Both the position numbers and the translations under genes were made by a program. A DNA stretch of 64,000 nt. Source: Qipengyuania spongiae. Its GTDB lineage: Bacteria; Pseudomonadota; Alphaproteobacteria; Sphingomonadales; Sphingomonadaceae. The stretch spans positions 816,501-880,500 of the forward strand of contig NZ_CP092471.1 of assembly GCF_026168555.1 (NCBI RefSeq). The letters run 5' to 3'. Shown piece by piece: positions 56,555 through 64,000 of the stretch. The notes under the pieces were generated by a model. It did not search any database, was not told the DNA's origin, and saw only the letters and a program-made list of their open reading frames with translations. Each line of letters starts with the position of its first letter. The first letter of the stretch is position 1.

Positions 56555-57078
56555 TGCTGCATCTCCTCGGGCAGGCGTTCTTCGGTGCGTGGACCGTTCT
56601 CCTCGATGTCCTCGATGAGATATTTCATCTCGGCGATCTCACGCCGCTGCGCGACGATGATGGCCTGCGCAAGTTCGCGAACCCGCGGATCCTTCAGGCT
56701 CGCCCTCTCGCTGGTCATGATCGCGATCGAGTGGTGCGGGATCATCGCGGCCATGTATTCGGTGTCGTCGACCGTGGTCTGGCTGCGTACGAGCCATAGC
56801 GCGAGTGCGAATACGAGGGCTCCGACGCCCAGGATGATGAAGTTCTTGGTCCGGTCCTTGTACATGCCCCACATGAAGAGAAGCATGACCACCATCATCA
56901 TCGCGCCCATGACGAACATCATCCAGAAGCGCGTCTCGCTCCAGAACACGTCGTCCATGTCGAAGCTGTTGGCGTACATCAGGAAGAACATGATCACGGT
57001 CGAGGTCGATACCATGGCCATGAATCGCCAGTAGTTCCCGCCCCCTCCCTTATCCGAGTGGGATGTGCTTTCAGTCAT
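56551..57078 (-). CDS. DUF305 membrane protein
   Basis: A 175-residue protein. Three hydrophobic helices (about residues 18-105, with a Met-rich FWMMFVMGAMMMVVMLLFMW) are followed by a periplasmic DUF305 domain containing MAAMIPHHSIAIMTSERASL. DUF305 is a His/Met-containing four-helix fold found with copper-resistance genes (CopM-like). ATG at 57078 is set by the ATGA overlap with the channel gene; the open frame upstream is the channel gene out of frame. Confidence 0.8.
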   Translation of the reverse strand: MTESTSHSDKGGGGNYWRFMAMVSTSTVIMFFLMYANSFDMDDVFWSETRFWMMFVMGAMMMVVMLLFMWGMYKDRTKNFIILGVGALVFALALWLVRSQTTVDDTEYMAAMIPHHSIAIMTSERASLKDPRVRELAQAIIVAQRREIAEMKYLIEDIEENGPRTEERLPEEMQQ

Positions 57079-57488
57079 GCGTTTTCTCCTTCCTTCATCA
57101 TGGTCCAGAACAATTGTGCCGAGCAGCTGATGAGCGCGAAGCCGGTCAAGGCTTCGACGCCGGCAATGACGCGCAGGTGCTCGGTCGGGTAGATGTCGCC
57201 GAGCCCCAGCGTGGTCACGTTGATCAGCGAGAAATAGAAATAGTCCATCGCACTCATCGCCGGCGTCTTGTCGAACCCGCCGAGGCCCAGCTCCGCGCCC
57301 AGCCAGAAACCGCCAGCGAAGAGCGTCGCGACAAGCAGGTGCGATGCCAGGACGAGAAGCGCGACCCCAAGTTTGGCGGAGAAATTTCCGGGTGCGTCGA
57401 GCATGCGATGCCCTGCGCCGAGGATCGACAGATGCACGCCGACCGAGGCCAGGAAAAGTGCAATGGCGAGAATTAGTGCGGCGATCAT
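57075..57488 (-). CDS. Two-helix K+-channel-like protein
   Basis: A 137-residue ion channel subunit. The sequence has an outer helix, then YFSLINVTTLGLGDIYPTEH, which contains the selectivity-filter-like TLGLGD before the final helix. A K+ filter is normally T-V-G-Y-G, so the L-G-L-G variant may change selectivity. An extra N-terminal pair of helices is present. The start codon overlaps the stop of the APC permease gene, and the stop overlaps the DUF305 start, both by ATGA. Confidence 0.78.
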   Translation of the reverse strand: MIAALILAIALFLASVGVHLSILGAGHRMLDAPGNFSAKLGVALLVLASHLLVATLFAGGFWLGAELGLGGFDKTPAMSAMDYFYFSLINVTTLGLGDIYPTEHLRVIAGVEALTGFALISCSAQLFWTMMKEGENA

Positions 57489-58834
57489 CGATGATCTCCA
57501 TCGTGTGTGGCGGGCATTTCACGCAGCGCAGGATTCCGACGGAGATAGAACCATTCGGCTCCGAACACTGCGGCAATACCTGCGACCGCATAGGCGACGA
57601 CCGCAGGGTCGGTTTTGAGCTTGGCGAGGGCAAAAGCTGTCAGGACTACGCCGTCCGCCATGAGCGCCGACCAGAGGATCCAGGCACGCGCGCCTATTTC
57701 TTCCCGCAAACCGCGCAGCACGCCCCAATGCACGAGCATGTCCATTACGAGATAGAAGAACGCTCCGAGCGAGGCGATCCGCGAAAGATCGAACAGGACC
57801 GCGAGCGTGCCGGCGACCACGACGGTATAGACCAGCATGTGACTGCGGATCGGTCCCTTCATCCCAAAATGGCTATGCGGGATCATCTTCATTTCGGTCA
57901 GCATCGTCAGCATTCGCGAAACGGCGAAAACGCTGGCGATGACACCCGAGGTCGTGGCTGCGATCGCGATTGCGACTGTGAAATAGAACCCAAGCTCTCC
58001 GAGCGCGGGGCGCGCAGCTGCCGCAAGCGAGTAATCGCGCGCTTGCGCTATTTCCGAAGTGCTGAGGCTGGCTCCGACCGCCACCGCGACCAGAAGGTAG
58101 ACGACCACGCATACTGTGATCGAAATGATAATAGTTCTGCCAACATTTCGGTGCGGATCGATGATTTCGCCGCCGCTGTTGGTGATGGTGGTGAAACCCT
58201 TGAACGCGAGGATCGAGAAGGCGACCGACGCGAGCAACGCGTCGAGACCCGAAAGCGCGACTGGCTCTGAGAAGGCGCCGCCCGAAAAGCCGCTGGCCCA
58301 GATCGCCGCAATCGCGAACAGGGCGATGCCGCCGATCTTGATCGCCGACATGACGAGAGAGAAACCGCTGACCGATTTGTTGCCTGCCGCATTCACGAAA
58401 TAGGCGAAGACGATGAGCGCCAGTGCCGCGACGGAAACCAGAATGCCGCTGCTCTCGAGCCCAAAGGGCCGCAAGGCATAGGTCGCGAAGGTCCGAGCGA
58501 CCAGGCTTTCGTTGATGACCATCGACAGCGCCATCAGGAGCGATGCCGATGCTGCAACAACACCCGGTCCGTAGGCCTTCTGAAGAATCATCGCGATGCC
58601 GCCAGAGGAGGGCCAGCGGTTCGACATCTTGATGTAGCTGTAGGCGGCTAGGGAAGTGACCAGGGCGCCGACTATGAAAGAAAGCGGAAATAGCGGTCCA
58701 GCCAGTTCGGCAATCTGGCCGGTCAGTGCGAAAATACCAGCGCCGATCATGACGCCGGTTCCCATTGCGACACCGCCAAGCAGCGTTATCGATCCAGCAC
58801 TCTTCCCATGTTGATCGTTGCCATCTGTCTGCAA
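57485..58834 (-). CDS. APC-superfamily permease
   Basis: A 449-residue transporter with about twelve helices of the amino acid-polyamine-organocation superfamily. GVAMGTGVMIGAGIFALTGQ in the first helix is the unwound substrate-binding GxG motif; FKGFTTITNSGGEIIDPHRN in the middle is a second family block. The substrate is unknown. It opens the operon whose other genes are channel-like, DUF305 and lipoprotein, so an osmotic, pH or metal-stress role is possible but unproven. Confidence 0.85.
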   Translation of the reverse strand: MQTDGNDQHGKSAGSITLLGGVAMGTGVMIGAGIFALTGQIAELAGPLFPLSFIVGALVTSLAAYSYIKMSNRWPSSGGIAMILQKAYGPGVVAASASLLMALSMVINESLVARTFATYALRPFGLESSGILVSVAALALIVFAYFVNAAGNKSVSGFSLVMSAIKIGGIALFAIAAIWASGFSGGAFSEPVALSGLDALLASVAFSILAFKGFTTITNSGGEIIDPHRNVGRTIIISITVCVVVYLLVAVAVGASLSTSEIAQARDYSLAAAARPALGELGFYFTVAIAIAATTSGVIASVFAVSRMLTMLTEMKMIPHSHFGMKGPIRSHMLVYTVVVAGTLAVLFDLSRIASLGAFFYLVMDMLVHWGVLRGLREEIGARAWILWSALMADGVVLTAFALAKLKTDPAVVAYAVAGIAAVFGAEWFYLRRNPALREMPATHDGDHR

Positions 58835-59073
58835 GTCTTTCCCCTGTCGATGTCCTCCCGTCCGAGAAACATCACGACAAGCAGTACGTTGCGAAGCGGC
58901 TCACCCCTCAAAAAATTTTCTGGCGGGGCATGAGCCATCCTTGGGCTGGCCCCGAAATCGCGTTGAGCTATCGATTTCCGGCGGCGCGCTCTTTCTTCCT
59001 GCAGCGATGCCGATGGCGGCGCGTCAAGGCACGGCAGTCCACGCTGAGTGCGCCTAATATTCAGCGCGTCAAA

Positions 59074-59346
59074 TCAGGAAAACCGGGCCTGGAAAAACCG
59101 GTGCAGCGGGACCGCGATGAGTGCGATGTACCAGCCGTAGAGAAAACTGCCCACCGCTCCTGCAAGAAATCCCGACAGGGTCAGCCATTCGAACCATGGC
59201 AGCAACGGAGCCCAGGCTTGGTGCATGTGAAACCGCTCGGGTGCGAGGACTCCGAAGGCAATGCATAGGAGGTAGCTGACAAGCAGGAACACGCTGAGCG
59301 TCCAGCCCCATGCGAATATCGAGTTCTTGATTGATCCTTTTACCAT
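59074..59346 (-). CDS. DUF5676 small membrane protein
   Basis: A 90-residue protein with two membrane helices: LSVFLLVSYLLCIAFGVLAP and the final FLAGAVGSFLYGWYIALIAV. The pattern of a helix ending in AFGVLAP, a polar Met/His-containing loop (ERFHMHQAW) and a helix with YGW matches the DUF5676 group, common in copper/mercury resistance islands. The upstream region contains a strong hairpin at 59392. ATG at 59346 has GGGAGAAATG upstream. Confidence 0.75.
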   Translation of the reverse strand: MVKGSIKNSIFAWGWTLSVFLLVSYLLCIAFGVLAPERFHMHQAWAPLLPWFEWLTLSGFLAGAVGSFLYGWYIALIAVPLHRFFQARFS

Positions 59347-59391
59347 CGCATTTCTCCCACTTCGTGCGTCCTAAAATTATGCAAACGGAAG

Positions 59392-59425
59392 GGTCCGGGA
59401 CCGTCGGGGCAGCCGGCCCCGGACC
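59392..59425 (-). other. Strong hairpin upstream of the DUF5676 gene
   Basis: GGTCCGGG (59392-59399) pairs with CCCGGACC (59418-59425), and an inner CGGGGC (59405-59410) with GCCCCG (59416-59421); the stems compete. On the minus strand this lies between DUF411 and DUF5676, so it could end the upstream transcript or form a leader structure. No U-run follows, so a simple terminator is doubtful. Confidence 0.35.
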
Positions 59426-59557
59426 CAGCGGGATGATCGACAGGCATCTTAGCGCCCGTCCCGGTGTCCCGGGCTTCTGTGTTATTCCCGCGCGATTGTT
59501 CTTCAACGAGACATCGCCCTTATTTCTCGCGCGGCCACTGGCGTCAGTTCCTTACAA

Positions 59558-60022
59558 TCACCGATAAGATGCGAAGACGCTCTGTCCGGTCGGACCAAAG
59601 GCGATGACCTCATAGGGCTGGATCCGGTTTCCGGCCTCCATGCCGGGCGATCCCAGAGGCATTCCCGGAACCGCTAGACCGGCAACGCCGTCGGGCCGCT
59701 CGCGCAAAAGTCGGGCGACGGCTTCGGCGGGCACGTGACCTTCGATGATGTATCCATCGACCTCCATCGTGTGGCACGACCACAATTCTTCCGGTACGCC
59801 GCGCGCTGTCTTGATCGCCGCCATGTCGTTGCTATCGACCGATGCCACCTTCGCGTTCATCCCATCTTCAAGATGGCCTGCCCAGTTGAGACAGCATCCA
59901 CATCCGGGGTCCCTGAACATCGTATAGGTCGCTGCCTGAGCCACGTTCGAACAGGCTGCCAGCACGAGCAAGGCCGCGCCGCTAATCGATCGCCGGAGCA
60001 GCGAAGGCTTTTTCAAATTCAT
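59558..60022 (-). CDS. DUF411 metal-binding protein
   Basis: A 154-residue exported protein. After a signal peptide ending AAC..AQA, DPGCGCCLNWAGHLEDG carries the CxCC site, and PEELWSCHTMEVDGYIIEGH a CHT motif; the family binds copper and silver in the periplasm. The signal contains AAC, which may be a lipobox. ATG at 60022 is supported by the ATGA overlap with the methyltransferase gene upstream. Confidence 0.88.
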   Translation of the reverse strand: MNLKKPSLLRRSISGAALLVLAACSNVAQAATYTMFRDPGCGCCLNWAGHLEDGMNAKVASVDSNDMAAIKTARGVPEELWSCHTMEVDGYIIEGHVPAEAVARLLRERPDGVAGLAVPGMPLGSPGMEAGNRIQPYEVIAFGPTGQSVFASYR

Positions 60023-60723
60023 TGTGCAATTCCTTTCTTGTATCCGCGCCATAGCGAGATCGTCCCGGTTGCCGTCGGGAACCGTTGGAGCAGGCATGGC
60101 TCGGTGAAGATTTCGGCGAATAGTTTTTCGACCTCGCCGTCGGCGCTGGGCTGCGTGTCGCTTATGCCGTCAAGAGACTGGACGGTCGCCCGGAAGAGGC
60201 TCCGCATGAGTGGGCTATCCTGCTTCATATAATCGGAGATCAACACGGTTCCGCCTGGCACGAGCAAGCTTTCGATGGTTTCCAGGATTGTCTGCTTCTT
60301 GCGCAAGGGGACCTGGTGCAGGACGAGGCTGCTGACGATCTTGTTCGGCTGCCACCCTGCGGGCAGCTTGAGGCTTTCGAGAAAGCCATTGTGCCATTTC
60401 ACGAGATCGGCTCCCGCGCCAAACTTGCGCCGCGCAAGCGCGAGCGCATCCGGGTCGGGTTCGACACCGATCAGACCCGCTTCCGGACAATCCGTCATCA
60501 AGGCCTTGAGAAGAGTGCCGGTTCCGCTGCCAACATCGATCACCCGGTCGCCGGGGACAAGGTGCAGTTCTTCGACAATCCTTTGTCGCCAGAGATGTTC
60601 GCGGGTGAACAGACCGATCGCCCGGTCGTAAAGGGGCGTCAGAAAGCTCTTGCCAAGAAGAGGCGTAAATTCGCCGTGATCTTCAGGTGCGGTGATATTG
60701 TTCACGAGCTGGTTCCCATTCAT
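60019..60723 (-). CDS. Class I SAM-dependent methyltransferase
   Basis: A 234-residue methyltransferase with the SAM-binding motif VIDVGSGTGTLLKAL, the acidic loop GVEPDPDALALARRKFGAGA, and the post-motif LLVPGGTVLISDYMKQDSPL. It most resembles small-molecule methyltransferases; the substrate is unknown. It is divergent from the CnrY-like gene across 133 bases, sharing the intergenic promoter region, and overlaps DUF411 by ATGA, so the pair likely responds to the same signal. Confidence 0.85.
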   Translation of the reverse strand: MNGNQLVNNITAPEDHGEFTPLLGKSFLTPLYDRAIGLFTREHLWRQRIVEELHLVPGDRVIDVGSGTGTLLKALMTDCPEAGLIGVEPDPDALALARRKFGAGADLVKWHNGFLESLKLPAGWQPNKIVSSLVLHQVPLRKKQTILETIESLLVPGGTVLISDYMKQDSPLMRSLFRATVQSLDGISDTQPSADGEVEKLFAEIFTEPCLLQRFPTATGTISLWRGYKKGIAQ

Positions 60724-60856
60724 CCCGGGTTCGACCCGATTCTGACAGACCCGTCTCGGTTACGTATGGCGCTGGACATTCCCTCAAAAAAAGAAGTTTA
60801 AGGGATTGTGCAGGCGAGCGCGTATAGGACACGTGCAACCCACAGGAGTTTTTCGG

Positions 60857-61153
60857 ATGCGTGACAATCACTCTCTTGATGCGGTGCTCGGAACGCTTTC
60901 CACCACCGCCGCCAACGAGGTCCCAGCCGACTTCATGGATGGCGTTTGGCAGCGCGCCGGACAGCTTGGCGAAATCGCCGACCGACGCCGCCGGACGGCC
61001 CTTTTCGTCGGTCTGTTCGTCGTCGGGCTTGGAGCTGGCGCCGGAACGAGCGGTTGGCCCGGCGGCTATGGCACGTCTTCCGCGTCATTTGGCGAGGGTC
61101 TTATCCTCGGCGAACAGCTGTCCCCATCGGCGCTCCTCCATGTGGAGCAATAG
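60857..61153 (+). CDS. Small single-span protein, candidate anti-sigma factor (CnrY-like position)
   Basis: A 98-residue protein with a cytoplasmic N-terminal helix (NEVPADFMDGVWQRAGQLGE), a basic RRRR patch and one membrane helix TALFVGLFVVGLGAGAGTSG. Its place, immediately before a CnrX-like sensor and an ECF sigma factor, and its topology suggest the anti-sigma role of CnrY. Sequence similarity to CnrY is not obvious, so this is inference from gene order. ATG at 60857 has CAGGAG nine bases upstream. Confidence 0.6.
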   Translation: MRDNHSLDAVLGTLSTTAANEVPADFMDGVWQRAGQLGEIADRRRRTALFVGLFVVGLGAGAGTSGWPGGYGTSSASFGEGLILGEQLSPSALLHVEQ

Positions 61154-61156
61154 GGT

Positions 61157-61591
61157 TTGAAGACGACGCATATCGTTCTCGCGGTGCTTCTCGCAGCACT
61201 TGCAGGATGCCTCGGCGCGATTGCCGCGGATCGCTGGGCCAATCACGAGGCCGGCTCCGGCCTCCACGATTTCGTGCACGACGAGCTCACCCTGACGGCC
61301 GACCAGGAGCAGCGTCTCGATGCGCTCGAGGCCCGTTTCGCTGTCGAAAGGGCACGGCTCGAAGGATCGGCGCGCGCAGCCAATGCCCGGCTCGCCCAGG
61401 CGATGGAAAATGAGCACGAGTACGGTCCCGAGGTTTCGGCCGCGATCGACGAGGTGCATGCGCGTATGGGCGATCTGCAGAAAGCAACGGTACGGCATGT
61501 CTTCGACATGCGTGAAATTCTCGAACCCGAGCAGCAACGCCAGTTCGACCGCAAGGTCTCCGACGCCCTGACCCGCGACCCGCGCGACTGA
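61157..61591 (+). CDS. Periplasmic heavy-metal sensor (CnrX-like)
   Basis: A 144-residue membrane-anchored periplasmic sensor: an N-terminal helix (HIVLAVLLAALAGCLGAI), then a helical hairpin domain. His37 and His41 in LHDFVHDEL, Glu58, and His114 and Met118 in RHVFDM sit exactly five positions before the Ni/Co ligands of Cupriavidus CnrX (His42, His46, Glu63, His119, Met123). It starts with TTG at 61157, four bases after the previous stop. It would detect periplasmic metal and free the sigma factor from its anti-sigma partner. Confidence 0.85.
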   Translation: MKTTHIVLAVLLAALAGCLGAIAADRWANHEAGSGLHDFVHDELTLTADQEQRLDALEARFAVERARLEGSARAANARLAQAMENEHEYGPEVSAAIDEVHARMGDLQKATVRHVFDMREILEPEQQRQFDRKVSDALTRDPRD

Positions 61592-61597
61592 AGCGCC

Positions 61598-62158
61598 ATG
61601 TCGGGGGCGGGCGACAATCCGGATGAGGCCCTTGTCTCGCAGGTGAGGGCCGGTAACAAGCGGGCTTTCAGCAAGCTCGTCGAGCATGAAACCGGTCGGC
61701 TTCTCGCGCTCGCGACACGCATGCTTTCCTCTCCTTCTCAGGCGGAGGACGTTGTTCAGGACAGCCTCGCTTCGGTGTGGCTGACGCGCCATCGGCTCGA
61801 TCCGGACAAGCCGATCGGACCCTATCTGACAACCGTCGTCCTCAACCGCTGCCGGGACCGTTTGCGCAGGCGCAAGGTCGCAGGCTTTTTCGGACTGTCG
61901 GGTGATGACGAACTCCATTCCATCGCCGACGATTTGCCGGGTCCTGAAGCGTTGGCCGTTTCCAGGGAAGAGCTCAATCTCGTTCAGGCCGAGATCGCGC
62001 GAATGCCTTTAAGGCTGCGCGAAGCGCTTGTGCTCGTGACCATCGAGGGGCGTAGCCAGGCCGAGGCGGCCGATCTTCTCGGAACGACCGAAAAGGCGAT
62101 CGAAACCCGCGTATATCGCGCGCGCAACAGGCTGAAGGAGCGCTTCGAAAAACTTTGA
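61598..62158 (+). CDS. ECF-type RNA polymerase sigma factor (CnrH-like)
   Basis: A 186-residue extracytoplasmic-function sigma factor. Region 2 has EDVVQDSLASVWLTRHRLDP and the -10-binding ending RCRDRLRRRK; region 4 has the helix-turn-helix GRSQAEAADLLGTTEKAIET. It follows the CnrX-like sensor by six bases and precedes the CopA oxidase by 55 bases, so it most likely activates its own operon. A consensus promoter for it is not proven. Confidence 0.9.
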   Translation: MSGAGDNPDEALVSQVRAGNKRAFSKLVEHETGRLLALATRMLSSPSQAEDVVQDSLASVWLTRHRLDPDKPIGPYLTTVVLNRCRDRLRRRKVAGFFGLSGDDELHSIADDLPGPEALAVSREELNLVQAEIARMPLRLREALVLVTIEGRSQAEAADLLGTTEKAIETRVYRARNRLKERFEKL

Positions 62159-62213
62159 GGGGTTGGCTGGGCGCGCGCGTAAGTAACGGTAAACGCCAAG
62201 TCAGGAGCCCTTT

Positions 62214-64000
62214 ATGATCGCCGTCAATCGACGCAAGTTTCTCGGAGCCGGAGCAGGAGGAATGGGTCTGCTCGGCCTTGCCGGGGCGATGCCTGCCTGG
62301 GCACGGGGCGCGGACATCCTCGCAGGTAACGCCCGCAAGGGGCTGGACGAGATATCCGGCCCCAATATCGACCTCACCGTTGCCCGATCGGCCTTCGCGA
62401 CCGGCAACAGGCGCGGCGGCGCGATCGCCGTCAATGGCACGATCCCCGGTCCGCTGTTGCGTTTGCAGGAAGGCACGACCGTCCGGCTCAATGTCCATAA
62501 CCAGCTCGAGGAAGATACTTCGATCCACTGGCACGGTCTGCTCGTGCCGTTTCAGCTCGATGGAGTGCCCGGCGTGAGCTTCCCCGGTGTCAAACCGGGA
62601 GAGACCTTCACCGCCGAGTTTCCGGTTCGCCAATCGGGCACTTACTGGTGGCACTCGCATAGCGGCCTGCAGGAACAGGCCGGGCATTACGGCGCGATCG
62701 TGATCGATCCCGCCGGACCCGATCCGGTTCAGGCCGACCGCGAATATATCGTGGTGCTGAGCGAATTCAGCGCCATGTCGCCCCACACCATTTTCGACAA
62801 GCTCAAGAAGGGCGAAGGCTACTTCAACTACAACCAGAACACCTGGACCGACGATTACCCGCTTTCGGGCGAGGATCGCCGGATGTGGGCGAAAATGCGC
62901 ATGATGCCGACGGACATCCTCGACGTGTCGAGCGCGGCTTATACCTATCTTCTGAACGGCCATGGCCCGCTCGACAATCTGGAATACCTCTTCCGCCCGG
63001 GCGAACGCGTGCGGCTGCGCTTCATCAATGCCGGCGCCATGACCTTCTTCAATATTCGCATTCCCGGCCTGCCGATGACCATCGTTCAGGCGGACGGGCA
63101 GAACGTCGAGCCGGTGGAGGTCGACGAGTTCCAGATCGGTGTGGCCGAGACATACGACGTCGTCGTGACGCCGGGCGCGCAACAAGCCTACACGCTGGTC
63201 GCGGAGTCGATGGACCGCTCGGGCATGGGTATTGCCACACTCGCGAGCGCACCCGGCGCTCGCGCCGCCATTCCGCCGCTGCGCGATCCGCCGCTTCTGA
63301 CCATGGCCGACATGGGCATGAGCGGCATGGACCACGGCTCGTCTGGCGATGCCGGCATGTCGGGCATGGACCACGGAAGTGGCGGCGACATGGCGGGGAT
63401 GGATCATGGTTCGTCCGGCCAATCCGAGATGGCAGGCATGGCCGGCATGTCGGGGATGCAGATGCGCGACACGTCGCTTCTGCCGCCCGATGTGAAGGTC
63501 GGGCCCGGTCTCGACATGGTCTCGATGAACCCGGTCGACCGCATGGGCGATCCCGGCATCGGTCTCGCCGATGTGCCGCATCGTACGCTCGACTATCGCA
63601 AGCTGCGCGCGCTGACTCCACACCGCGAGGGCCGCACGCCGTCCCGGCGAATGGAAATTCATCTGACCGGCAATATGGAGCGCTACATGTGGTCGTTCGA
63701 CGGCAAGAAGTTCTCCGCCGTCTCAGACGAGCCGATCCGTTTCGCCTATAACGAGCGCGTGCGCGTGAAGCTCGTCAACGACACGATGATGGCGCACCCC
63801 ATTCACTTGCACGGTCATTTCTTCGAGCTGGTCAATGGCGCGCCGGCCGATCGTCAACCGCTCAAGCACACGGTAATCCTGCAGCCGGGTGGCAGCGCGC
63901 AGTTCGACCTGACGGCGGACGAGCCGGGCGACTGGGCCTTCCACTGTCACCTTCTATACCACATGCATGCCGGGATGTTTCAGATCGTCACGGTCGCCAA
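62214..64000 (+). CDS. CopA-type multicopper oxidase (3' partial)
   Basis: At least 595 residues; the stop lies beyond the window. The N-terminus MIAVNRRKFLGAGAGGMGLL is a Tat-like signal. The copper sites are IHWHGLLVP, YWWHSHSGLQEQAGHYG, HPIHLHGHFFEL and WAFHCHLLYHMHAGMF. A Met/His-rich insert (about residues 363-416, repeats of MSGMDHGS) between domains 2 and 3 is the hallmark of plasmid-type CopA and PcoA. It oxidises and sequesters copper in the periplasm. ATG at 62214 has AGGAG upstream; it is downstream of the CnrYXH-like genes. Confidence 0.93.
   Translation, partial: MIAVNRRKFLGAGAGGMGLLGLAGAMPAWARGADILAGNARKGLDEISGPNIDLTVARSAFATGNRRGGAIAVNGTIPGPLLRLQEGTTVRLNVHNQLEEDTSIHWHGLLVPFQLDGVPGVSFPGVKPGETFTAEFPVRQSGTYWWHSHSGLQEQAGHYGAIVIDPAGPDPVQADREYIVVLSEFSAMSPHTIFDKLKKGEGYFNYNQNTWTDDYPLSGEDRRMWAKMRMMPTDILDVSSAAYTYLLNGHGPLDNLEYLFRPGERVRLRFINAGAMTFFNIRIPGLPMTIVQADGQNVEPVEVDEFQIGVAETYDVVVTPGAQQAYTLVAESMDRSGMGIATLASAPGARAAIPPLRDPPLLTMADMGMSGMDHGSSGDAGMSGMDHGSGGDMAGMDHGSSGQSEMAGMAGMSGMQMRDTSLLPPDVKVGPGLDMVSMNPVDRMGDPGIGLADVPHRTLDYRKLRALTPHREGRTPSRRMEIHLTGNMERYMWSFDGKKFSAVSDEPIRFAYNERVRVKLVNDTMMAHPIHLHGHFFELVNGAPADRQPLKHTVILQPGGSAQFDLTADEPGDWAFHCHLLYHMHAGMFQIVTVA

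Noticed and set aside
63301..63460. Near-identical short repeats near the right end
   Set aside because: They code for the MSGMDHGS repeats of the CopA oxidase Met-rich insert, not a DNA repeat element.

Overview
The window looks like chromosomal DNA of a GC-rich alphaproteobacterium, most likely Sphingomonadales and probably Erythrobacteraceae. This rests on gene content and protein style (DksA with a reduced zinc finger, DUF482/COG3146 acyltransferase, HNH-gluQRS-twin-TM-PduO neighbourhood, ATGA-coupled genes). No rRNA, tRNA or CRISPR array was recognised.

Bases 1-18841 are ordinary core genome: a DUF482 acyltransferase cut by the window edge, a Sel1-like protein, DksA, a PilZ protein, a peptide-type substrate-binding lipoprotein, a DUF4112 membrane protein, a compact tryptophan-to-anthranilate operon (kynA-kynB-kynU), HNH endonuclease, gluQRS, a PduO-type cobalamin adenosyltransferase, 3-hydroxybutyryl-CoA dehydrogenase, mutS, maeB, an SDR and a succinate-semialdehyde-type dehydrogenase.

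From about 18.85 kb the character changes to accessory DNA. First comes a hipBA toxin-antitoxin pair with two inverted 12-bp operator copies. Next is an AT-richer, gene-poor stretch, then the wreck of a plasmid/ICE-type module: a CHC2/Toprim primase head run into a methylase/strawberry-notch helicase that has lost its C-terminus, itself run into a DUF2493 protein that has lost its N-terminus.

From about 26 kb to the right edge there is a long metal-homeostasis island. Block A (plus strand, 26-36 kb) has DmeF, a His-rich secreted peptide, CzcCBA, a SpoIIAA-like protein, two more CDF transporters and a polytopic protein that resembles a ligand-less ZIP carrier. Block B (36-40.5 kb) has an acetolactate-synthase-like ThDP enzyme coupled to an aldehyde dehydrogenase, then a CadR-like MerR regulator divergent from a short CDF pump with a textbook palindromic MerR-type promoter. 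Block C (40.6-55.2 kb) has an FTR1 permease with a fused cytochrome c domain, then on the minus strand a copper operon: MBL-rhodanese, small Cys/Met-rich secreted protein, CusCBA, CusF, a multicopper oxidase, a YHS-bearing copper ATPase and a membrane protein. Block D (55.2-58.8 kb) has a frameshifted NAD(P)-binding gene and a fully coupled membrane operon (APC permease, K+-channel-like protein, DUF305 protein, lipoprotein). Block E (59-64 kb) has DUF5676, DUF411 and a methyltransferase on the minus strand, divergent from a CnrYXH-like set (anti-sigma candidate, periplasmic metal sensor, ECF sigma factor) that reads directly into a CopA-type multicopper oxidase cut by the right edge.

The points most worth following up are the CnrX-like sensor (all five Ni/Co ligands at a constant offset from CnrX) wired to a copper oxidase, the coupled ThDP enzyme/aldehyde dehydrogenase pair inside a metal island, the ligand-poor ZIP-like and short CDF carriers, the coupled permease-channel-DUF305-lipoprotein operon, and the collapsed primase-helicase-DUF2493 module marking how the island was assembled.
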